5,025 nt of DNA from Caldisericota bacterium. GTDB lineage: Bacteria; Caldisericota; Caldisericia; Cryosericales; Cryosericaceae. Below, piece by piece: positions 1-5,025 of the stretch (within the stretch, counting starts at the first letter, position 1; each line of letters starts with the position of its first letter). A program made the position numbers and the translations under genes. Under the pieces are notes generated by a model that ran no database searches, was not told the origin of the DNA, and worked only from the letters and a program-made list of their open reading frames with translations. Location of the stretch: positions 1 to 5,025 of the forward strand of contig JAPLGH010000144.1 in assembly GCA_026390285.1 (NCBI GenBank). Reading direction: 5' to 3'.

Positions 1-1640
1 ACTGGCTGAACGAGGTCTATCCGCCGGAAGTACGGGACGCTCATGTGGGCGGCGACATGTACGTGCACGATCTGGGGTACCTGGCTGCCTACTGTGTTGG
101 CTGGGACCTCAAGGATCTTCTCATGAGGGGACTCGGAGGAGTGTACGGCAGGGTCGAAAGTAAGCCGGCCAAGCATTTCCGGTCAGCGCTGGGACAGATG
201 GTCAACTTCATCTTCACCATGCAGGGCGAGGCGGCCGGCGCACAGGCGTTCAGCTCAGTCGACACCTACCTTGCGCCCTTCATCCGCTACGATCACCTTC
301 GCTATGACGAGGTCAGGCAGGCCGTTCAGGAATTCGTGTTCAACATGAATGTCCCCACACGGTCGGGCTTTCAGTCCCCGTTCAGCAACATCACCCTCGA
401 CCTGCACCCGCATGGTGCCACAGCCGGCGAAGAAGCCATCATCGGTGGAAAGCCCATTTCTGAGACCTATGAGGACTTTCAGCCGGAGATGGACATGTTC
501 AACCGTGCATTCGCCGAAGTCATGCTTGCGGGCGATGCCAAGGGTCGTGTCTTCTCGTTCCCCATCCCCACGTACAACATTACCAGGGATTTCGACTGGC
601 AGAACCCCGTCTATGACCCCATCTTCGAGATGACCGCCAAGTTCGGCATCCCGTACTGGAGCAACTTCGTCAACAGCGACATGGACCCGGACGACGCCCG
701 CTCGATGTGCTGCCGTCTGAGACTCGACACGCGCGAGCTGAAGAAGAGGGGCGGAGGCTTGTTTGCGTCCAACCCTCTTACAGGCTCCATCGGGGTCGTC
801 ACCATTGACCTTCCGCGTATCGGATACCTCTCTCACAGCAAGGACGAGCTGTTCGATCGCCTGTCCCACATCATGGACATTGCTCGCACGTCGCTCGAGA
901 TCAAGCGCAAGATCATCGAGAACCTGACTGCGGCAGGACTCTACCCATATTCCCGTCACTACCTTGACGCAGTCAAGCAGTGCAACGGGTTCTACTGGGC
1001 CAACCATTTCAACACGATCGGCATCAATGGCATGAACGAGCTCCTGCTCAATTTTGCCGGCGTCACGATTGCCGAACCCGATGGACGGCGCCTGGCACTC
1101 GAGGTGATGGACTTCATGCTGGGCAAGCTCGAGGAGTTCCAGCACGAAAGCGGCCAGCTCTACAACCTTGAAGCGACTCCAGCCGAATCGGCAACCTATG
1201 TGCTGGCCAAGCAGGACAAAGCTCTGTACCCGGATATCCTCGTGGCAAACGAAGAGGCCGTGAAGAACGGCGCTGATCCCTACTATACAAACTCCACGCA
1301 GTTGCCCGTAGCATACACGACCGACCCGTTCGAGGCACTTGACCTCCAGGACCCTCTTCAGGTCAAGTATACGGGAGGCACTGTCGTCCACCTCTTCCTC
1401 GGCGAACGGCTGGAAAGCGCAGACCAGGCCAAACAGCTGGTGCGCGCAGTCACGAACAACTACCGACTGCCCTACTTCACACTTACGCCCACGTTTTCTA
1501 TCTGCCCCAAACATGGGTATATCGTGGGTAACCATCCATTCTGCCCCAAGTGCGACGAAGAGCTCGCCTTCGAGGCGCAGAAGATGGCTGTGGGCTCTGC
1601 CTCTGGAGACATTACGTTCGCAACCCGTCCTGAAAGCTAG
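1..1640 (+). CDS. nrdD: Anaerobic (class III) ribonucleoside-triphosphate reductase, large catalytic part, 5'-partial and lacking the glycyl-radical domain
   Basis: NrdD reduces ribonucleoside triphosphates to dNTPs in the cytoplasm without oxygen, by glycyl/thiyl radical chemistry. The reading frame is open from base 3 (WLNEVYPPEVRDAH, then GDMYVHDL), so the GTG at 45 is internal; 545 residues are visible and any ATP-cone lies off-window. Family motifs in order: YCVGWDL with a conserved Cys (93-95), AGAQAFSS, NVPTRSGFQSPFSNIT (near 345-395), SMCCRLRLD (702-728; the second Cys, 711-713, is by analogy with phage T4 NrdD the likely thiyl residue), HLFLGE, and TLTPTFSICPKHGY followed by CPKC, a zinc knuckle (C 1503, H 1512, C 1542, C 1551). 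Canonical NrdD continues directly into the RVxGY radical loop. This one instead ends with about 27 unrelated residues and TAG at 1638-1640. The loop is encoded separately at 3134-3331. The body is intact and well conserved, so this is a split enzyme rather than an obvious pseudogene. Confidence 0.95.
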   Translation, partial: WLNEVYPPEVRDAHVGGDMYVHDLGYLAAYCVGWDLKDLLMRGLGGVYGRVESKPAKHFRSALGQMVNFIFTMQGEAAGAQAFSSVDTYLAPFIRYDHLRYDEVRQAVQEFVFNMNVPTRSGFQSPFSNITLDLHPHGATAGEEAIIGGKPISETYEDFQPEMDMFNRAFAEVMLAGDAKGRVFSFPIPTYNITRDFDWQNPVYDPIFEMTAKFGIPYWSNFVNSDMDPDDARSMCCRLRLDTRELKKRGGGLFASNPLTGSIGVVTIDLPRIGYLSHSKDELFDRLSHIMDIARTSLEIKRKIIENLTAAGLYPYSRHYLDAVKQCNGFYWANHFNTIGINGMNELLLNFAGVTIAEPDGRRLALEVMDFMLGKLEEFQHESGQLYNLEATPAESATYVLAKQDKALYPDILVANEEAVKNGADPYYTNSTQLPVAYTTDPFEALDLQDPLQVKYTGGTVVHLFLGERLESADQAKQLVRAVTNNYRLPYFTLTPTFSICPKHGYIVGNHPFCPKCDEELAFEAQKMAVGSASGDITFATRPES

Positions 1641-1646
1641 GAGGTG
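1639..1646 (+). promoter_or_regulatory. Ribosome binding site of the 479-residue protein gene
   Basis: AGGAGGTG is a near-perfect Shine-Dalgarno 8 bases before the ATG at 1655. It overlaps the TAG stop of the large nrdD part (1638-1640), so translation of the two genes is probably coupled and they share one transcript. Confidence 0.8.
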
Positions 1647-1654
1647 TTTGTCAC

Positions 1655-3094
1655 ATGAGAAGATTCCGCCGTCCCAAGAAGAAAACCATTCTCCTTGCCG
1701 TCGCCGTTCTGGTCCTTGCCGTCTCCGTGTTCATCGTCGCACGCAACCTGAATTCAAACGGTACACCGTCAACGACTCCAGGAGGTACGGCAAAGCCCTC
1801 AAAAAACGATGTCGGCTTATATCTGGACAAGGGCGACCTCTGGCAATGGGTGGGTGGGCGCAAGACACAGCTGACTAAGTTGGGCACGATCGTCACTTTC
1901 GACTGGCACCCCGCGGGAGGAGATCTCGTCTACGTGACCAGTGAAGCCGACGGTTCATACAAGGCTGTCGAACGCAAACTCGCGTCCAAGCAGGAACTGG
2001 TAATCTACCAAGGCAAAGCAGAGATGGGGCCGAAGCTGTTGTGTTCCTCGAGCGGTGCCCTGCTGGTCGAGGCGTCGTCGACGACAACTCCACGACTCCT
2101 GCAACTGACCATCACCTCAATAAGCTACGATGGTACGACAAATGGCTCATTCTGGACTCAGGTTCCACTGACGAAGGAACAGTTTGACCGGACAACGCGA
2201 CTGATTCTGGAAGGATCCACACCTCTCATCGTCTCTCCCGGCGGCATCTGGACGATCGCCGCCTCCAGCCTTGGCTTCGACACGGCCCACACGTTTCTCG
2301 GCCCGACCGGAGTCACGTTTGCCGATGGCACATTCTTTGGCCCTATGCAGGATGCAAAAGGAACGTTCCTCGGCATCAAGACGAAAGACGGAAAAATCAC
2401 GAGCATAACTCCGCCACCCACGTCAACAGGCATCCTCCAGCCCTTCGTGCGCGGCGCATCACGGACGACCGATGGCAGGACACTTGTTTACGAACTCGGC
2501 ATCTACGGTTCGGGTACGAGCGCAGACGGCAAGACCGCCCCCCTGACCTATGAGACGTGGCAATACGTCGAGGGCTCCCGCAGCCCCAAGCTCGTCGTCA
2601 AGAGTAGCGCTCCATCGCTGTTCGCCTATCAATTCACGGGTGGCAGTGCACCTGTTGCCTCCGGTAAGCAGCCCGGAGCGACGCTGACGACGGAAACGGG
2701 ACTCATGTTCCGGGACCAACCCATTACCGTCGGCAGCAAGGTCCTGGAAGTAGCTGCTCCCACGGAGACAAGGACAGCTCTGGCCCTCGGTCAGGGCTGG
2801 GTTCAGGCAAAGGGACTTGGTCAGGCAAAGGGAAAGACCGGCTGGGTCTATGGCGGGTACGCCAGAATAGCACGTGGATCGACAACATACGTTCCATTTG
2901 CCAGAGTGACCGCCTCCACGTCTGTCAAGGTCTACCTGGACGAGAGTCTCAGTGGAACCCCCACGACAGTACTCGCAAACGGCGACAACGTCGTTGCCAT
3001 GGGAATGACGGCTGACAAGCGAGCAATCAGGATCCTGCTGCCGTCCGGAACGAATGCGTTCGTAGCGACGGGTAGTGTCACTGTTTCCAATTGA
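1655..3094 (+). CDS. Membrane-anchored extracytoplasmic protein, probable beta-propeller with SH3-like C-terminal modules, function unknown
   Basis: I do not recognise a named family. Residues 1-10 are strongly basic (MRRFRRPKKK) and are followed by one hydrophobic segment (about 11-29). There is no lipobox and no clear cleavage site, so this looks like an uncleaved signal anchor with the rest outside the membrane. A Ser/Thr/Gly/Pro-rich linker (about 31-50) follows. From about 51 come short beta-type units, for example LYLDKGDLWQW and FDWHPAGGDLVYVTSEADG, which resemble TolB/WD40-like propeller blades. Residues about 345-405 (GQGWVQAKG, then GKTGWVYGGYARI) look like a bacterial SH3 domain, and the final 65 or so residues may form a second beta module. 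No catalytic motif is visible. The ATG at 1655 has a strong Shine-Dalgarno and lies 14 bases after the nrdD stop. It sits between the two pieces of the reductase, yet nothing in it suggests a role in nucleotide metabolism. Domain calls are by eye. Confidence 0.75.
   Translation: MRRFRRPKKKTILLAVAVLVLAVSVFIVARNLNSNGTPSTTPGGTAKPSKNDVGLYLDKGDLWQWVGGRKTQLTKLGTIVTFDWHPAGGDLVYVTSEADGSYKAVERKLASKQELVIYQGKAEMGPKLLCSSSGALLVEASSTTTPRLLQLTITSISYDGTTNGSFWTQVPLTKEQFDRTTRLILEGSTPLIVSPGGIWTIAASSLGFDTAHTFLGPTGVTFADGTFFGPMQDAKGTFLGIKTKDGKITSITPPPTSTGILQPFVRGASRTTDGRTLVYELGIYGSGTSADGKTAPLTYETWQYVEGSRSPKLVVKSSAPSLFAYQFTGGSAPVASGKQPGATLTTETGLMFRDQPITVGSKVLEVAAPTETRTALALGQGWVQAKGLGQAKGKTGWVYGGYARIARGSTTYVPFARVTASTSVKVYLDESLSGTPTTVLANGDNVVAMGMTADKRAIRILLPSGTNAFVATGSVTVSN
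2803..2833 (+). repeat. 13-base direct repeat with 18-base period inside the 479-residue protein gene
   Basis: TCAGGCAAAGGGA occurs at 2803-2815 and again at 2821-2833, exactly 18 bases apart. It encodes a repeated QAKG within QAKGLGQAKGK in the SH3-like module. The period keeps frame, so it looks like a small in-frame duplication lengthening a surface loop before GWVYGGY. Confidence 0.7.
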
Positions 3095-3122
3095 AGTCTT
3101 GATTATACTCAAGTGAGTGAGG

Positions 3123-3130
3123 GGAGGTGA
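3123..3130 (+). promoter_or_regulatory. Ribosome binding site that fixes the start of the glycyl-radical domain gene
   Basis: GGAGGTGA is a strong Shine-Dalgarno just before the GTG at 3134-3136; its GGAGG core ends 6 bases upstream. Its last three bases (TGA, 3128-3130) are an in-frame stop two codons before the start. The 65-residue protein therefore cannot be extended upstream or read as the tail of a longer protein. Confidence 0.8.
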
Positions 3131-3133
3131 CAA

Positions 3134-3331
3134 GTGAAAGAACTAGACAATGGGGACCTGCTACTGGACAACGGAACAATAGTACCCGTGTTCAAGCGTA
3201 CAAGGACTGAAGTTTACAGCCGCGTGGTTGGCTATCTCAGGCCCGTTTCCCAGTGGAACAGAGGAAAAAAGGCTGAGTGGGCTGACAGAATATGCTTCGA
3301 GGCCAAGACCCGGCACAACACAGCACAATGA
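3134..3331 (+). CDS. nrdD: Stand-alone glycyl-radical domain of the anaerobic ribonucleotide reductase (split NrdD C-terminus)
   Basis: This 65-residue protein matches the extreme C-terminus of NrdD. TEVYSRVVGYLRPV (residues 25-38) is followed by QWNRGKKAEWADR (40-52), the block that in ordinary NrdD directly follows the zinc knuckle. Gly33 of RVVGY (codon 3230-3232) is the expected radical site, oxidised by NrdG. The large NrdD part ending at 1640 lacks exactly this block, so the two together make one complete enzyme. Residues 1-22 (LDNGDLLLDNGTIVPVF region) are not part of the usual NrdD sequence that I recognise, and may help the domain fold or dock. The start is GTG with a strong Shine-Dalgarno and an in-frame stop just upstream. 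The gene lies 39 bases after the envelope gene and ahead of a terminator and nrdG. The closest known analogue is GrcA/YfiD, a free glycyl-radical domain for pyruvate formate-lyase, but these residues are NrdD-like, not PFL-like. Function in trans is inferred. Confidence 0.88.
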   Translation: MKELDNGDLLLDNGTIVPVFKRTRTEVYSRVVGYLRPVSQWNRGKKAEWADRICFEAKTRHNTAQ

Positions 3332-3343
3332 TCACAATGCATG

Positions 3344-3390
3344 AAACGCCGCTGACTGCGGAGATCCCGACGGTCCGTCAGCGGCGTTTT
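3344..3390 (+). terminator. Intrinsic terminator after the glycyl-radical domain gene
   Basis: AAACGCCGCTGAC (3344-3356) pairs perfectly with GTCAGCGGCGTTT (3377-3389), giving a 13-bp GC-rich stem ending in a run of four T. The 20-base loop (3357-3376) may contain a small inner CGG/CCG pairing. It starts 12 bases after the stop of the 65-residue gene and ends 44 bases before the preferred nrdG start. The T-run is short, so some read-through into nrdG is possible. The reverse strand has only three T after the stem, so it is weaker in that direction. Confidence 0.8.
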
Positions 3391-3434
3391 CATATTGTCA
3401 CATGGGAAGTCTCCTCTGTCTAGAAAGCCGAGAC

Positions 3435-4139
3435 ATGAGACTGGCCCATTACGAACCGCTATCGCTCAGTGACTTCCCGGGCAGACTGGCCACCTCTGTG
3501 TTTACGGTCGGCTGCAACTTCGCATGCCCATACTGCCACAACCCCGAGCTCGTCACCGCTACGGCGGATACGCCGCGACTAACCGAAGAGGCATTCTTCG
3601 CCTTTCTCGAACGGCGCAGGGGCAAGCTCGACGGCGTGTGCATCACCGGCGGAGAACCGACGCTTCACGCAGATCTGGCCGGATTCGTCGAACGCATACG
3701 CGCTCTCGGCTATGCCGTCAAGCTGGACACCAACGGGTCCAACCCTGAGATGCTTGGGCACCTCCTGGAGACAGAATCTCTGGACTATGTTGCCATGGAT
3801 GTGAAAGCTCCGCCCTCGCGATACGCCGACGTGACAGGTAACCCTCATGCTCTTGCCCTCGCAGAAAACTCGATACGACTCCTGGCTGAGCGTGATACTG
3901 TCCATGAATACCGGACGACCGTCCTGCCTGTGCTGTTCAGCGAAGCTGATTTCGACGCTGTCGCCTCCATGCTGCCCACTGGATCGACCTACGTCATCCA
4001 GAACTTCGTTCTTACCAAGACTCTCGACCCCGGCTTCATGTACGCCAGAGGATTTGAACCCTGGGACCTCGAAACCATTGCAGAACGAACGCGCCTGCAC
4101 CACCCTTCCGTGCACATCACCACACGAGGTGGCATCTAG
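3435..4139 (+). CDS. nrdG: Anaerobic ribonucleotide reductase activating protein, radical-SAM glycyl-radical activase
   Basis: NrdG uses a [4Fe-4S] cluster and S-adenosylmethionine to abstract hydrogen from the radical glycine of NrdD. Here the target would be Gly33 of the separate 65-residue protein. The 234 residues fit the family. The cluster motif CNFACPYC (Cys27, Cys31, Cys34; CX3CX2C) is followed by HNPEL, a VCITGGEPTL SAM-binding segment, LDTNGSNP, and YVAMDVKAPP, the usual radical-SAM order. I chose the ATG at 3435 because the protein then begins MRLAHYEPLSLSDFPG, the typical NrdG N-terminus. An upstream in-frame ATG at 3402 would add 11 residues (MGSLLCLESRD) but sits only 12 bases after the terminator and has no Shine-Dalgarno. 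The 3435 start also has only a weak purine stretch (GAAAG) upstream. Expression may depend on read-through or on a promoter I cannot see. The activase is encoded intact and is not itself split. Confidence 0.93.
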   Translation: MRLAHYEPLSLSDFPGRLATSVFTVGCNFACPYCHNPELVTATADTPRLTEEAFFAFLERRRGKLDGVCITGGEPTLHADLAGFVERIRALGYAVKLDTNGSNPEMLGHLLETESLDYVAMDVKAPPSRYADVTGNPHALALAENSIRLLAERDTVHEYRTTVLPVLFSEADFDAVASMLPTGSTYVIQNFVLTKTLDPGFMYARGFEPWDLETIAERTRLHHPSVHITTRGGI

Positions 4140-4149
4140 TCTGACCCGA

Positions 4150-4178
4150 CCGGATCAGCGCACATGACCCGCTGCCGG
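4150..4178 (+). other. Bulged hairpin in the convergent gap between nrdG and the serine hydrolase gene
   Basis: CCGG (4150-4153) and CAGCG (4156-4160) can pair with CGCTG (4170-4174) and CCGG (4175-4178), leaving a two-base AT bulge and a nine-base loop. It lies 10 bases after the nrdG stop, where a terminator is expected between convergent genes, but no T-run follows on either strand. It may be a 3'-end stabilising structure or a Rho-type end. The rest of the 4140-4232 gap shows nothing recognisable. Confidence 0.3.
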
Positions 4179-4232
4179 CCTTGCCCTCGTTCTCTCCATC
4201 CGCGGTCATCTTCCGCAACCAATTCTGCGCGG

Positions 4233-5025
4233 TCAAACAAGGTTTGAGCTCTTGCCACCTGAAACGGCGGCATAGACTATCTCTGACACCTCGGCCATGA
4301 GGCGTCTCGCCTGAACTGCTCGTTCAAAACCTGATGCAAAAACGCACAGCGAATAGGTTAGTCCACCCGACACGGTAATGAGCTCCGCGTCAAGCAGAGA
4401 ACCAGGCATACCGCCAGTCTTTCCCGCCAGGACAGCGCTACCGGGAAGCGGCCAGGCAACCAAGTCTCTCAGCTGATCCATGTGCAGATAGCCAAGGATG
4501 CGCTCGCTCATTGCGTTCGAGACCAGACGATGCGCGTATAGCTGCGCCAGCATCTCGGCGATCTCGGCAGCGGTCACAGTGTTGTCGACGCCTCGAGCGA
4601 GTGTCTCACGGTCCATCATCCGACGTCGGATACTGGTCACCTGATACCCAAGCCCTCGGAGAATGTCGTTCAGACGCTCCATGCCGATCTCTTCGATAAG
4701 CTGGTTGCAGGCCATGTTGTCGGACACGCCCATCATCATGACGCACAGATCCTGGACCGACCAGGGGCGAGCGTTATCCAGATGCTCAAGGAGTCCCGTC
4801 CCGTGAGGGGTAGGAACTGTCAGACGAATGGGCCGGTCCCACGCCAGTTCACCCAGTTCCACGAGTTGCGCAACGCAGACCAGTAGAGGAATCTTGACGA
4901 TCGATGCGGCTCCGAACGGGAGACTGCTGTTCTGAGAAAAGATCAGACAGCGGTCTTCACTGCTCACAAGCTCAGCGTGCACGGCACATGGAAATGCAAC
5001 GGTCGCAAGAACCCCCTGAAGTGCT
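4233..5025 (-). CDS. Class A beta-lactamase-like serine hydrolase, 5'-partial
   Basis: This belongs to the penicillin-recognising serine hydrolase superfamily, class A beta-lactamase-like branch. Counting from the GTG at 4982, the motifs are AASIVK (the SxxK motif, nucleophile Ser27 and Lys30), SDN (87-89) and KTG (188-190), in the usual order and roughly the usual spacing. The reading frame has no stop between 4982 and the right edge; the extra codons encode ALQGVLATVAFPCAV. The true start is therefore probably outside the window and the GTG is likely internal. Where class A enzymes have the omega-loop ExxLN with the deacylating Glu166, this protein has RRRMMDRETLARGVDN, a pattern I associate with beta-lactamase-like proteins of uncertain activity. 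It may be a peptidase or esterase of cell-wall type rather than a true antibiotic-hydrolysing enzyme. Any signal peptide would lie off-window. It is convergent with nrdG and probably unrelated to the reductase. Confidence 0.85.
   Translation of the reverse strand, partial: ALQGVLATVAFPCAVHAELVSSEDRCLIFSQNSSLPFGAASIVKIPLLVCVAQLVELGELAWDRPIRLTVPTPHGTGLLEHLDNARPWSVQDLCVMMMGVSDNMACNQLIEEIGMERLNDILRGLGYQVTSIRRRMMDRETLARGVDNTVTAAEIAEMLAQLYAHRLVSNAMSERILGYLHMDQLRDLVAWPLPGSAVLAGKTGGMPGSLLDAELITVSGGLTYSLCVFASGFERAVQARRLMAEVSEIVYAAVSGGKSSNLV

Noticed and set aside
255..1535. Long open frame on the minus strand (426 codons) opposite nrdD
   Set aside because: It lies wholly opposite the well-conserved NrdD sequence. 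Its translation shows no family motif, and such antisense frames are common opposite GC-rich genes.
1339..1878. 179-codon plus-strand frame overlapping the nrdD 3' end and the start of the next gene
   Set aside because: It is out of frame with two supported genes, and the composition of its translation (Arg/Ser/Pro-rich) is typical of a shadow frame.
3104..3109. TATACT as a -10 box of a private promoter for the glycyl-radical domain gene
   Set aside because: It is a good -10 match at a sensible distance from the GTG, but no -35 better than two of six bases lies 16-19 bases upstream. Not supportable without transcript data.
2459..3133. 224-codon minus-strand open frame opposite the end of the envelope gene
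   Set aside because: The plus strand has a coherent protein with anchor, propeller-like and SH3-like features and a strong ribosome site. The antisense product has no recognisable features.
1641..3133. Intein, group I/II intron or simple frameshift as the explanation for the nrdD split
   Set aside because: The intervening stretch is a complete gene with its own ribosome site, membrane anchor and stop. No intein splice motifs, endonuclease motifs or intron cores are visible, and the small gene has its own start with an in-frame stop immediately upstream.
3134..3331. The 65-residue protein as a GrcA/YfiD-type spare domain for pyruvate formate-lyase
   Set aside because: The residues around the glycine (TEVYSRVVGYLRPV, QWNRGKK) are those of NrdD. 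The neighbouring NrdD lacks exactly this part and nrdG follows.
3402..3434. Upstream ATG (3402) as the nrdG start
   Set aside because: It lacks a Shine-Dalgarno, directly abuts the terminator, and adds 11 residues before the conserved NrdG N-terminus.

Overview
The window looks like part of the chromosome of an anaerobic (or facultatively anaerobic) bacterium of moderately high GC content. It carries an oxygen-sensitive class III (anaerobic) ribonucleotide reductase locus with its radical-SAM activase. The NrdD sequence is of the type seen in Clostridia, Thermotogae and archaea. I cannot assign a phylum from sequence alone.

Layout, left to right. (1) From the left edge to 1640, plus strand: the large part of NrdD, open at its 5' end. 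It ends just after the C-terminal zinc knuckle and has no glycyl-radical motif. (2) 1655-3094, plus strand: an unrelated 479-residue protein with an N-terminal membrane anchor, a probable TolB/WD40-like beta-propeller and SH3-like C-terminal modules. (3) 3134-3331, plus strand: a 65-residue protein that is essentially the missing glycyl-radical domain of NrdD (RVVGY motif), with its own Shine-Dalgarno and GTG start. (4) 3344-3390: a strong intrinsic terminator. (5) 3435-4139, plus strand: NrdG, the radical-SAM activating enzyme. (6) 4140-4232: a short convergent intergenic gap. (7) From the right edge to 4233, minus strand: a class A beta-lactamase-like serine hydrolase, open at its 5' end.

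The main discovery is the split anaerobic reductase. The catalytic barrel with its active-site cysteines and zinc site is one polypeptide. The Gly-radical loop is a separate mini-protein, encoded about 1.5 kb downstream beyond an unrelated envelope gene. NrdG follows directly. The simplest model is that NrdG installs the radical on Gly33 of the 65-residue protein, which docks in trans into the NrdD barrel next to the catalytic cysteine. This resembles how GrcA/YfiD supplies a replacement glycyl-radical domain to pyruvate formate-lyase. Here, however, the domain appears to be the only copy in the locus rather than a spare. The split is seen directly in the sequence; function in trans is inferred.
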